From Cinnamomum chago (lineage: Eukaryota > Streptophyta > Magnoliopsida > Laurales > Lauraceae), in assembly GCA_038049695.1 (NCBI GenBank), contig CP142455.1, positions 22,915,501 to 22,979,500 on the forward strand: a stretch of 64,000 nucleotides of DNA, given 5' to 3'. Shown piece after piece: positions 1 to 14,000 of this stretch. How positions within the stretch are numbered: position 1 is the stretch's first letter; every line of letters starts with the position of its first letter. A program made the translations under genes and the position numbers. Under the pieces are notes generated by a model that was given only the letters and a program-made list of their open reading frames with translations, was not told the origin of the DNA and made no database searches.

Positions 1-160
1 TAAATCGGACTCATGTAGAAAATGCATCAAGGTTACACTTAAAAACTATATGTATATATTAAAAAAAAAAGCATAATAGCCCATTTTAACTAGAGAATTT
101 GGGGCATCTTTCAAGTATTATAATGTGGCCACCACATGAGTGCAAGTTTTATCATGGGCA

Positions 161-200
<40 letters not shown>

Positions 201-1723
201 CACTCCTAAATGGAATTTATCCAACGGTTGTGATGATCAAAGTGGTCTCCACAGTGAAGGTCACTTGAGGATACACGTACACCACATCATACCTCACAAC
301 TGAATATGTTAGCATCCAACTGCCTAGCCTTCATTACTTGAAAAACTATATTAAATTATCCATCTCACTGAAACAGAGGAAAAATATTTCCTTCTAGAAG
401 GTTGTTCAAACATTGCAATCAGGAAAATTGAAAAAGACACTTAGATATCTTGCATTGTATTACACAACCACCCTTGGTTCTCCAGTATATTCAATTAAAC
501 ATTATAAATAAGGTTATCATCAATTGTATACATCATAGTAGAACATCAAATAATGATATGTAAGGAAAGTGGGTGTCTTGTTGCCCTCCAAAGTTCAATC
601 TGTATTATTTCTGGAGCATGTGCAAGTCTGACTTAACCTATAAATAAAATCGAAATCCCATTTGCATCGAGATTGCTTCTAATTGAAAATGATCAATACG
701 TGCTTATATTATGCCAGTAAAGAACGGCATTGTCCCCAATCTCCACATACAATACAAGGGCTTGGTTCAAGTTCGGGTTTTTCAAAGTTGGGCCCTACAC
801 AACCCCAAGACAAGAAAAAACACCCTTGCATTCGCAAATTTAGCAGGACAAGTAACATAGAAGTTTAAACCCAAGGGATAGCTTAGTTGACCCAAAACTA
901 CTGTTTGCACCCGGAGATTATAGGTTTGAAACTGCACTACCACATTGAAACTACAGAGGAGTTTTCAGTCTAAAGGGTTAGAAACCCTCCGATAGTTAAA
1001 AAAAAAAAAAAAAGTTAACATAGAACTGAAATCGAAAAAGTATTGATACCAAACTAAAATTATTAACCTGATCGCCCTATTTGGGTTGGGGCGATCATGG
1101 AATGGGCTAGGCCAGGCAACCCCCTGCCCAACCCATGCACATTCAATAGAAGCCAGATACGGGCTAGTTGTTCAGCCCCATATGCTCGGTCTGAGCCTGT
1201 ATTTTAGCCAGAGTCTCACATGTGCCCGTCATGTCCAACCCAGATGGGCCAACATATCTAGAACAAAAGGGGCATATTACTTAAAACAGGTGTGCATTCC
1301 TCAGATCATAATAGTACGAATTCAAGCATTCAAACAACCCTATTTGTGCCAAGCCAAATAAAAGTCATAACCAAAAGACGATAGTCAAATTGAGCTCTAG
1401 GCTAGCTGAAAAGGGAAAACAAGTACAAAGACACAAAAGCACTCCTAAATACAAATCACTCTTTCTTTTGTAGAAGCTACATTTTCTTCTCTTTACAGGC
1501 TTCTTTCTACAATGACTTGGGCCATGTTTGTGCAATGCCAATAATTTTGCAACGCTGCAAAAATTGCTCCGACTTTCTGTGCACAAAAATTTTCTACAAT
1601 CCAGTGCTTTTGAACTAAGTACAGAAAACCCTTCCCTCAGGCGAGCATCAGACCTGCTTTGGAATTACAGGATCACACAAACAGGCTCTTAAAGCCCCTA
1701 TAATTCTGCACCTAAAAGGAAGA
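1..1723. other. Intergenic region and likely VCS 3' flank
   Basis: I see no supportable coding region here. A (TC)n microsatellite lies at about 163-197 and an A-run at about 1000-1014. The part next to 1723 must hold the 3' UTR of the VCS gene, which ends at 1724 on the minus strand, but I could not fix a polyadenylation site. Open frames here are short and resemble no family I recognise. Confidence 0.6.
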
Positions 1724-2032
1724 TCATTTACAGGTCATTAACACAGAATTGATAACATGCATGACGAGGCGGATGCGGCTGGCATCAGATGAGGTGGTTG
1801 TGGAGGCCAATCGGTGGTGGTCCAATATTTGATAGACCTGCTCAAAGATGGGCCTCACATGCACTGCAATTGTCGGGTCTGCCGGATTTATGGCGACAGC
1901 AACATCTCTCATCCACTCAAGTTTCCGGGATGTCTCATTCTTAATATCGCATGCTAGTTGCTGGAGAAGGGCAAGCAGAACTCCTTGGCTTAGAGGAAGA
2001 GGAACGGTCGACAGAATTCCCTGTAGATCAAC
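1724..2032 (-). CDS. VCS: VCS exon 12 (residues 1269-1370 and stop)
   Basis: This last exon encodes [20 protein letters not shown], then [20 protein letters not shown] and [12 protein letters not shown], and ends MTCK followed by TGA. These are the closing motifs of plant VCS proteins, so the C-terminus is intact. Confidence 0.95.
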   Translation of the reverse strand, partial: VDLQGILSTVPLPLSQGVLLALLQQLACDIKNETSRKLEWMRDVAVAINPADPTIAVHVRPIFEQVYQILDHHRLASTTTSSDASRIRLVMHVINSVLMTCK

Positions 2033-5000
2033 CTGAAAGAAAGAAAATAAAAAATAAGGAGATGAGATTTAATCATACACGTGAGTACTGATTTAAATCT
2101 AAGAGGCGAAATGTGCCTAAAAACCTAAACATTGGATGAATTAGATGTTCATGGCCTGCAGATTTTCACTGTAACCAAAGGCCATGAGCTGCAGAAGGGG
2201 GCAACGACTGATCACTGTATACAATCTGGAAGACTTCTGTAAAACAAAATCCCTGTCGGGGATCCTCTTCAATGGTATCGATCAACCACAATTGCTGGTG
2301 CATGCGCGGGAATTGAGGATACAAAATGTACACTGCCCAAAATCCTCTTTTACACGGGCATTGGCCAAAAGCACAGAATGGATGATCCTATTTGCATCAA
2401 ATGGGTATTTGCAATGAGAGCACTTGAAAAATCCAAATCTACCAGAGAATTATAGTTTACAGAGACAACTTTCCAATCGATTCCATCTAAAGTTCAGCAA
2501 AGTCCATCCACCTACATATATGCCACATGTATAGGTGTTGTCCATGTATGTAAAGGGCCTTCAGAATTGGGTATCAAAGGCCAAAGTCCATTTTCTTACT
2601 TGATTCGCCTGATGGAAGAAACTTACGGTTTTCACGGAAGCATACTAGAGAGCTTGAGCTGAACTGAAAATCTGAGGGAAGTAACCCTAACAACATGGGT
2701 ATGTGTTGTTGACAAAGCGTAAAGCATTTCACTTGTCCCCCACCACAGATTGATTTTCAGGGGGTAAAAGGCATGGCCTTTCAGTTTTTATTTTCTACAA
2801 AATGTACCAGAGGACTCCCCCTTTGTTTAGAGATGATATACCTTAGAGCATAACCAAGATACAATGGAGACATCACTTCTTTGAAGGGCTGCATTGAATG
2901 CTTCCCCAAATTTGCGTTCAGATATCAATCTTTGGAGCTCTATCTTTGGATCGAATGGCTGTTCAACCTGTTGCACAGTGAAAGTCTGCTGAAAGTAAGT
3001 AACAAATACTCTCTAATTACCTAGAACTGAAGTCATTGAAGCGACTTGCTGCGTTGTAAAAATATTAAATCCCAAAGGGACGATGAGACGTTACCATCTC
3101 AGCACCCAAAAGTCCATTACTTAGTGGTGTAGCCAAGGGATTTGTTGCTTTTTGGTTGGCTCCAGCAGCCACAAGTGCCAAGAACCTGCGCTGGCTGTCA
3201 GCTAATTCACCTGTTAGGGTTTGTGTAAATGTCGTTGCTGAATTCATTGCATCCTGCAAGTAAAAGGGGGTTAGCAAGTTTATTGCATCCATTAAATGTT
3301 AATGCTTGTTATTGATACAATGATAGATCAATCAATACATTATTCCTGTGTTGAAGGCATGTTTGGCATTCTCCAAATAGTTTCCTCAAAAAGTAGATAT
3401 GGCATAGAGATAAGTGTGAGCAGTGGATATCTATGAGAATACATTATTTTTCCCTCATATATTTGAATTGATTTTCATGGTAGGGTGGACCTTTTTCCTT
3501 TCTTTCAGAACATTGATCGCTGTCATGTTTTGACCAACAATGGGCCTACTTATTTCTATTCCAATCACAAGGAAGACGACAGTCCAATAGAGAGAGATTT
3601 GGGCAATCTGAACTGGCACATAAATGGATTAAATAACGGAAAGTGGCAAGAAATCAGCACGTATGATTGCTAATCAAACAAAAAGAACATTTCACTCATA
3701 CATAACATAAATCTCACACTAAACGTAAGCAAACATGTAACTATATCCATGAATGTAAGTACACCATCTTCTAGACAGATTTTAAGATATGAAATTCCTT
3801 ATTGTTGTCCGTTTTTCTCTAAAGAAAACTGTCTAATGTTTAATAAAAGACTGCTTCCTGCCTTCTACAGTTTCTCATTTAAGATAAATCATTTACGGTT
3901 ACTATATGGGGCAGCTTTCCTAAGCTCAAGCTTGGGATAGGGTAAGCTCAAGTGTGTGCTGGGGCCCACCTAGGGATAGGTATTTGTTGTTGTTTTGTTT
4001 GGGGGGGGGGGGGGGGGGGGGTTTAAAGGACTCCCTGGGACCCTCGTCTTTGCAAAAAACCAGCAGCAACCGTGATTTCTATCATCTCCATCTAGGCCTC
4101 AAAAGTTTAATGGTAAACAATCCATTCGGATTGGCGTACAATCAATCCGACGGTCCAGTAAATTCGGTTCTGACCAAAAGTTGGTGGACATGTGCAATTC
4201 AGAGGGGTCGTGTGTTTTGTCCATTTGGATGGACCAAGGGTGGGCCCCACAAGCGTGAGCTTATGGAATTTTATCCTAAGCTCGCGCTAAGGAGAGCCTA
4301 GCCCATATTATATATATAGGAAAATATTCATGTGCATCCATCATTCACCACATATATATAGGGGGCAGCTCTCCTAAGCTGAAGTTTAGGATAAGGTAAA
4401 CTGAGGTAAGCTCAATTGTGTGGTGGGGCCCACCTGGGGACCCACATGGGGATGGGGAATGGGGGATTTCGAGGACTCCCTAGGCACCTCCTTGAAGCAG
4501 CCTGAATCTGTCAGCGGTGATGAAACGGGTGTAGACAAGCCCTACGAGAGAGTTTGCCGAATCCCAGACGGATTCCAGTGAGGACTAACTCCGCAAAAGG
4601 GAATTAGCCGAATTCCTCTCGGAACTCAATAACAATCTTCCATTGAAGATAAAAAGAAAACCAAACAAACCAACCAATCTTTATTATTGAATAATGATGA
4701 ACTACTCTCCTAATAGAGGGATTACATATTTATAGGAAGGGTTGGACATCTCCATTCCTAATAGGACTTTGCTTTCCTAAACAATGAAGGAAACTAAACT
4801 TGGTCATAATCCAAATAAATAAAACTCCTAATTTTAATGACTTCTAAATAAATAACAACTCTCTAAATAAGACTCTTAACTAATTAAAACTCTCACTAAA
4901 TGAATGATCAATTGGGCTTGTAGACGGGGCCCAATTAGTTGGCAGACCATGGGTCTGACCTGCATCACTCCTCTTTGCAAAAAAATCATCGGCCCAAACC

Positions 5001-8000
5001 TTGGTTTCTATCATTAATGGTCAACAGTCCATTTGGATAGGTACACAGTCGATCCAACGGTCCATATAATTCGGATTTGACCAAAAGTTGGTGGACACGT
5101 GCAATTTAGGAGAGTCGTGTGTTTGGTCCATTTGGATGGACCTAGGGTGGGCCCCAGAAGAGTTAGCTTACGGAATCTTACCCATATATATATGGGAGAT
5201 GCTCCTACGAGAGATATCTCACTTTATATGAGAGATGGGTGGGGGCCCTCATATTTAAGTTGTTGGCATTGGATATGGATGTGAGGGCCCCCACACAATC
5301 TCTCATATAAGGTGATATATATATATGAGGGGGGCTCTCCTAAGCTGCAGCTTAGCTTATCTTAAGCTGAAACAGTGCAAGTCCCACAAATCAAAGCGAT
5401 TATCTTTGTTTTTAGCATGATGATCGTCTCCAAAATCAAGATAAATCAAATCAAAACTAATTTTTCAATTCCATCATGCCAAAAACAGAGATAATAGACT
5501 TTGATTTGTGAGACCAGTACTATTTCAGCTTAGGATAAGCTAAGCTCCAAATTAGGAGAGCCCTGCTCATATATATATATGAGCAGGGCTCTCCTAAGCT
5601 CGAGCTTAGAGAGAATTTCGTAAGCTTATGCTTGTGGGGCCCACCTTTGATCCATCCAAATGGACCAAATACATGACCCCCTTAAATTGCAAATGTCCAC
5701 CAACTTTTGGTAAGACCCGAATTTACCAGACCCTTGGATCGACTATGTATCAATCCGAATGGATTGTTGACCATTAAACTTTGAGGCCCATATGAAGATG
5801 ATAGAAATCATGGTTGTGCCTGATTTTTTGTAAAGAGGAAGATCTCAGGGACTCCTTGAAATCCACCCCATGTGAGGCACACCTGGGGACCCAATGGGGA
5901 TGGGGTTGGGGGGGATTCCAAGGACTCTCTGAGATCTTCATCTCTACAAAAAAATCAGCCCCAAATACGATTTTTATCATCTCCATATGGGCCCAAAAGT
6001 TTAATGGTCAACGGTCCATTTGGATTGATACATAGTCGATCTAACGGTCCAGTAAATTCGAATCTGACCGAAAGTTGGTGGACATGTGTAATTTAGGGAA
6101 GTCATGTGTTTGGTCCATTTGGATGGACCAAAGGTGGGCCCCACAAGCATGAGCTTAGGAGAGCCTCTCTCTCTATCTATCTATCTATATATATATATAT
6201 AGGGAAGTTTCAAGTGCATCCATCCAAAATTATGAATTTTCAAGTACAAAAGTTACTTTTCAAGTACATAGGGTGAGGTACACTTCCTTATCTTCATGTG
6301 GAAAAAGGGGAAGTGTTCCTCACCCTATGGTGAGGGATAGATGCACTTGAAACTTCCCCTATATATATAATCCAACTGAGCTAATATATATATATATATA
6401 TAAGAACGTAGGTATAAATCATGTTACCCAAATACTTCAAAATGAGTGTCGTACTCCATATGGCATTTCAATATTAAGTGCAAATGTTATTCCCAAACTA
6501 TAAGCAAAATCCAGTGCAAGCAATATTAAAAAGGGATGTCATCCAGTGAGAACTATTCTCACGGAGTCGCCGTGAGAACTTTTTTGTGGGGCCGTGAGGA
6601 TTGAAAGATCTATATGGGATCACCCCAAATATCGAGTTTGGCACCAATCCCATGCTTCTAACCTCTTCATACATGGCCAACAAGCCCAATCCATTTGTAT
6701 GGATATATAGTCGATCCAACAGTTCAGTTCATTCACATTGGTGCCAAACCCTCGGGCGTTTGACTATCAAGGGGGTCCCTATCCATTGCAAGGTTTGGAT
6801 TTCTCATGGTTTGAACCGTGAGAACAGTTCTCACCTGATTATTTCCCTATTAAAAATACCAAGCATTCATCAAATATAAATATCATGCTTTGAGTTATTG
6901 TCCTATTGACCAAATCATGATTTAGGAAAGTAAAGGAACACTATTTTTCAGACCCAAAAAACCCAAACAGGACACTCACCTTAAGAAAAATATATAGATT
7001 AATGGAAAAAAAAAATGCATACCCTTAATGCATGTGCCAATGGAGAATGTGCAGCATCAAACTGCTGTTGAGCAGCAGTTGTATGCTCAACCATCCCTTT
7101 CTGAAATGTTGCATCAACTTGTTCAAACATTGCCTTGCACGACATCTCAAATGAAGGAATCAACGAAGACTCCAGGTTTGACCTCAGTGTGTCCTGCATG
7201 TACAAGTTCCATTACACAACATATGACCAGAAGTTAATATCCACAGTAAAATACCAAAAGTCCCCACATATAGAAAATCCTCAAAGTTTCACAGTATCAA
7301 GATGGCACCAAAACATTTTCTTTTAGTAGAAACAAACAATTAAAAAATGATAATAAAGTAACACCCATGCTATTACCCACATGTGATAATTGTCATCCCA
7401 ATTCCCAACTCCCGCAGCCAGCAACATAAGAATAAGGAGTAAAATTAATGCCATTAAGATTGATGACATTGGTGCCACTAGGTTACAGTGATGTAGAATG
7501 GACCCATGGTCACCATGGGTCGACCAGCCAATGGGCCCATATCATCTATCTCGACCAAGCTCTTTGGGCCAAACCCATCTATTTTCATGTTTTTTCTTAT
7601 TTAGAGTTTTTTTTTTTTTTATCTTTATGTTTGAAGTTGTTTAAATTTGTAAACCTAGCCATCAAAATGTTCGGATGGTCCAGATGAGATCTAGGTTATT
7701 TCTTTTCCTATACAAGTGATGTAAAGCCTCTTTGGCTTCTAATGGTCCTATTCATGTTGGGTGGACATCAAATGGTTTTGCTGACTTTTTAGCTGAGCAA
7801 GGGGTAGATAGGTCTTCTAATTTCGTAGCTTTCACTATGTAATTTGTTTTGTGGTATAATGCTTTATACCATAGTACGCCCTTTTGCTATGTTGGGCGGG
7901 GGGCTTCTTTGTAATGTTTTTCTTCCCTTAATATATTTTCATCAGTGCCTATAAAAAAAAATTAATGAAATTAGCTTTTGGGATCTTCCCTTTGGTTTTC

Positions 8001-11000
8001 AAGTTCTCTTCTGCCTCTTGGATTGGAGTTCGGCGTGAGGCCTATGTTCAGGTTTGCCTGACCTATTCCCTCCCTTCCTCTCCATCTCTATCCTGCCCGC
8101 CCGGAATCTCCCCTCCGTGCCGCATTATACAGCATCAGCCAGGTCGTCATCACCATCAAATCCTTGTCCCAACTACGTTGGGGCCAGTTAACATCAGCCA
8201 AGTAAGAGGTACAAATCAAATAACAGTACAGTCATGTAATAATGGCAACCATCTGGCCATAAGGTTGCAACGGAAACCATCAATACCATCTGAAGCCTGT
8301 CAAATAATCTGTACACCCCATGAAATATGGGACTCAGCAAAAGCTCTGTCCATTAGGCCTGGTAGGATTCAGATCTAAGCCTCCCTGCTAGACAGATATT
8401 TGGTTCGTTTCAACAAGCTCAGCAATCCAGGATAGCCGATTTGAGCTTTCCGCAGGCCTACCACAAGCCTGGTTCAATCAATTATTGAGTTTGAGATCTA
8501 AGGCCCTGTCTCAACTTGTTGCCTGAATCAAGAATGATCCACGTTATGCCCAGGCTAGGCCTGCCAGCCTAGGTCATTTGAAACTTGAAACCCTACCTGG
8601 CCATTTAATATAAGCCTATTTCAAATCATTCAGAATTTACAAACCTGCACAGCTTGCTTGACAGAAGTTTGGAACTGAGCTTGAATTTGCCTAGCTGCTG
8701 TTGCTTCTAATTTTGAGCTTACTGACTTTTCCAGTTGACCCACAGCCTTGTCTCCAACCCCCCGCTGCACAGTAATCAATGAGAAATTGGAAAGCAAAAT
8801 GAATCAATAAAAGTATCATCATCATCATCAATAACATCAAAGCCATTAATGGAGGAACAAGAAAATGAAGTCCTAAAATGATGGATGTCTCTGAGAATTA
8901 AACGAATCATGAATAGCAAAATATGAGTCCTAGTGTAAATATAGAAGGAAAAAAAGAAATATAGCTCAATGCGGATAACGCTAGTTCTGGACAACAGAAT
9001 TTTAAGTTGTGAATTTTACTGACTGTCCAAACCCAGTCCCCATTCTAGAATAAGGGTTAGCTCAGGCCATCAATAAAAACACACTCAAATCCAAAGCTCA
9101 AGATAAGCCCATTTATCTCATACTCTGAATTGAAGCAGAGCAAAATGCTATTTACCTCAGATCCTAAAATCCAAACCCACTCAGGGCTACTGCTAAGGAT
9201 GTACATCCAAAGATTAGAAAAAAAAAAAAAAAAAATGGGCCGGTCACTGTAGACAAACAGCTAAAAAGTTGGTATTTGATCAAGCTCAAATTTCAACCTG
9301 AAATGAGTCACTGATTGCAGAGGGAATGGCCTTTTCTATAACTGGGGTCATTGAACGAGCTACAGCTGGCCCTATTGCAGAAAGCTCTTTCTTCAGTGTC
9401 CTCTCCATCATGGCTGGCAAGTCCTTGTTAATACAGTTGGACAAGCTTATTATCTGCTGTGTGCGTTCCCTCTCTAACTTCTCGCGTTTTAAATTCTCCT
9501 CCTGGAAACGGATCCACAAAGCATCACAGTTTGCCTTTAGGGCTTTCTCCATGCTTCGGCCAAGTGCCGTCTCCATTCTCCTGCCTTCTTTGTTAACAGG
9601 AACAGCCACTGTAGCAGCCACCTGCTTCTGCATTTCCTTCTGCACAGTTACAAGCTACAAAGAAGAGAAGTCAAATTTAGAAAAACAGAGGATGAAATCC
9701 TAGACAGCAATCATCATATGTTTATATGGAGACACAGCCATGAAGGTACTAAAGCCAAGAATTTGAAGCACAACTTACAAGATGGTATTGAGAAAGTACA
9801 AATGAAGTTACCTGCCTCAATCCATCAAGAACATGCTAACAACACAGAACAAGAAAACCAGATAATAATAATTCAAAAACGTTAGAGAGATTGTAAAGAA
9901 TCTGTTGTTTTCATGCCAGCTTATCTCCACATACATTAAGACAAATATTCATATTAACCAATTAATGGTTTATTATTTAACTTCAAGGAAAATGTTATTA
10001 CTAGTGAGAGTATTATTTCTAGTAAGATTATAAGATAAGACCAAACATACAGAACCGATCACCAAAACCCATAGAAGAGTTGAACTGTTCCAATCATGAG
10101 GATCTGGGCTCAAGTAACATTTCCCAAATTTGTTAGGAGAAAGGTTTAGTTGCTTATATGGCTAACCCTTCTCAAAGTATGAAAGGATTCTGTGATTCAC
10201 AACCTACTTTTATCCTTTTGTCTGCATGGAAGGAGCAGAATGAAAAAATCTTTAACAAGGTTATAGGAGCCCACGGTTGTTATCTTTGGGTGGTTGGCCC
10301 TTTGGAAAAGAATTCTAACATTGGATGACCTTCGGAAGAGGGGGAGAATTGTGGTCAATGGCTGCCCCATGTGTTTAACAAACGAGGACTCAGTGGACCA
10401 TCTACTGCTGAACCGCAAAAAAGCCCAGTTTATATGGAGATCGGTGGTAGAGTGGTTTGACTGCTGCTGGGTTTTTCCAAGTCCCTTCCAGATCTCTTCC
10501 AGGCTTGGAAGGCTCCTACACGGGCTCCTAGAGGAAAAGAATTATGGAGACTTTCCTTTCTTGCTGTCTTCTGGAAAAATATGAAAGGAAAGGAATTCAA
10601 GATGCTTCGAAAGGGCTGGTACCAATGAGAGGCACTTGGTGGAGAAGACTAAGACTCTAGTTGCTTTGTGGGTGTCCATCAGTCCGACATTCAAAGGCTA
10701 CTCTTCAGATCAGATAATGCAGCATTAGAAGGAGTTAGCTTTTTCTTTCTAGGGCCCTTGTATTTTGTCATGAGGACCTTGGTTTTTCCTTTGTTTTTTG
10801 CGTTCCTGTTTTAGCTTGTCAGTATTCATCTCTTGTACTGCTTGCTTGTTAAATGAAAGTAACTATTCAAAAAAATAAAAAAACAAAAAAGAGGTTGTAG
10901 GAGCCCACCAAAGAAATCATGCCATTAGCATGTGGTTAGGGTGGTCAGCGTCGACAATTAAAGATTTTTTGACCAGTTGATTTCCTCCTCTTGCTCTAAT

Positions 11001-14000
11001 TAGGAGCACAATATTAAACTCAGTGGTGGCTTTCATGCTAATATGGACCAGGGAAAGTGGATGTGGGTCCATTGATGTAGGGCTCATGGAATCTCAGACC
11101 TAACCAGCTAGGACCTTGATTCAGGCCCAGAACCAAACTGAGCGTAATTTATGCCAGATCCAGGCCCAATTCATCTGGATTGATGGCCCAAATTTAGAGC
11201 CCTAAAAGAGGCTCCTTAAGCCAAATAACAGGTCCTTTAAATTCTTTTTATTTTTTTTTCTTTCTTCGATTAGTTGTGATAAAGACTCCTTATTAGAAAG
11301 TAGTTTCCTCTTTCACATAAAACCATTAGATGCAGGAGTCAGGTGTTATCTCTATATATACCTGTAAGGCTATGCCAAGGAGACTACGATTGGGAATAAA
11401 ATTATTTTCTCCATTAGGATTGTGCAGAAAGCTCCGGGATCCAGTTTAGTTGTCACAATGAAACTTTGTTCTTGTGCAGTTTCTTTGGAAAGCCTGCATA
11501 CATTCTGTTCATATTGCCCTTCTCTATGATTGAAACACATCATTATCAGAGAATTGGTGGGCTTTGGTCTACTAGAAGTAGAACTCATGATCTTTGAGAG
11601 ACAAAGTGATTGGATTTGTCCTTTGGTCTTATAATTGGATCCACTACTGTTATTCCAATCCAACTGTCTTCAATGCATTTCAGTGAGTATCCATTACCCA
11701 TTTGTACTTCTTGAAGTTTTATCAGAACAGCTGACATTAGTTTATGAACATCAACTTGTAATGGCCCAATGACCGGATTGGGTGCATAAATGTTGAAGCC
11801 CTACTTTGGAAACTAAGAATTGTGATATCCATCATCTTCTAAAACAAATACGCATTGATGTTGCAAGAGACAACCATGACTAGTTGCAGCCTTGTGCACA
11901 TTTTGCTTGGGCAGCATGCAAGATAAGTCATATCTGGCTAGCGCTGGAAAGTCTTGGGCTAGACTTGCTTGTTTGAATACCCAATTAAAGCAACATTTGG
12001 GTTGAGCACAGTTTACTGGGGTTAACATCCAGCAGTCTTGATTATCAATACTTACAGCAAAGTTTTGTTGCTACCTATCATGAGAAGAAAAGAATCTGAA
12101 TCGGATTCAAAGACTCGATTATCTTGAGTACTAGTCTGGGTTCAGGTTTGACCTTGTGCATCATCATTCCAGTCCATGTCAACCAGTACAGCTGTGCTGG
12201 TCTTTAAAAAAGAGAGGAAATGATGGAACGAAGTTAAAATATGTAATATATGTATTTTTAATTGTATCTTATATATCTTACAAAAAAAAAATTGTATCTT
12301 ATATCAGCTATAGAGGGATGATTTTTCTGAACATTAACAAGATGCCCATGACCGTGCATTTAAAGAATCAAGATGTAAATTCCTCTGTGTATCTAGTAAA
12401 TGGCAATCTCTCATATTCTACTAGGGAAGAAATTAGAAAAATCCATAAACCCTATAGGTTGACGCCACAGATTCCACCCCCAAAACCCATATTTTGACTC
12501 TGCCTCAAGTCAACTATATCAACTGTACTTAAACTGTTAGATAAACATAGTCAATGATAACATCACTATTCCTATCGCTATTCCAAAAACTGCACATGGG
12601 ACCTCAGCTTCATATGGCTCCTCGATGGCCACAAATAAATCTAAAGACTGGTTCATTATTACCTCGGCATGTTTGTAGTGTAGATTGTAAAGATGCATCA
12701 AACAGTCCCAAATTCTACCAATGGAAAATTCTGTCCGCCATAATAAATAAAAAGCACTTCTGAATTGATCTCATCCTTTAGAATTAAAATTTTCTTAGTT
12801 CAGTAATAATTTAGTATTCCATGTTTATTTATGGCTTCAACCTCCAAAACCACACACCAGAAAAAAAAAAAAAAAAAGGTAAAAAAAATATATTTACAGG
12901 GAAAGTACCAAATATAGCTCTTCTAATATTGTTTTCTATTAGTAAATCGGAAATACTCAAGATTAAGTATATCTAAGCCCTAGCTAAAAGCCATTAGAGA
13001 TAGGAAACGACTACATTAAGGGAAAAATGCAAAAAAGAAAGAATCAAGAGTAGATTAAGCCTTTAGTCCTAGATTTTGACTTGCATTTAGGAACATATTT
13101 TGCAAGATCTAGGCTCTAGAAAGAAATGGAAAGAAGAAAAAGGTGAGAATAAGTGAAATAAAAAAAAAAGAAAAATAGAGCTGAATCATGTGCATACTAA
13201 TGAGTATGATGATTTGCATTGGGGGGGGGGGGGGGGTTGGGTGGGTGGGTGTGGGGGTGGTATGCTTCTGGTCAAGGCATCACACTCATCAATCCCTCCC
13301 AAGCCATGTCAGAATCATACCACTTCCCATTGTCTTGTGTCAGTCCATGCCAATACGCACCGCCCTGACTCGACTAAGTCAGTTTAGTTGAGCATTCCGA
13401 TCTATGACATGCACCGGTCTAACCAGCTGAGTTGACTCAATTCCAGATGAATATTATTCCATGATTGGAAAGCTAGTCTATCAAGGAGACAAAGGAAAGA
13501 TAGGGTGGTTCAGGCACAAAAACCTCCCCTGTTGGTGGGGTTCAAATTTAATGTTAATGAGATAGTAAGGGGCAAACTGGGCTCGTAAGGAATTGAAAGG
13601 TCCTCCATTGGTGCATGATGCCACTGCATGTGTTCCCATTCCCTTAAGGCGGATGTCTAGGCTACTAGAAGAACTCCTTCTGTTTCAAGGATCTACATTT
13701 CGAAGGCTAATAGTGGAAGGGGATTCGAAGGTGGCTGTTGAGTAGTGTGCTCCTCACAGCAAGAGACGAAGTAAATTCTATTTTCAACAAAATTAGAGAT
13801 CTTACTACAAACAGGGTTGTGGAGTTTTAGCATGTTCACAGAGGAGCAAACTCTTTATAGCAGATGCATTAGTGAAGACGGTGTAGCAAATCATTGTATT
13901 AACCCCATTTTTTCCTGGGGCCATTTTTTATATTTAGTTTTCTGGTCCTTTTGCCGGTATATGTCTCATACATAAATGATTTCTCTTGTATGCATTTTGC

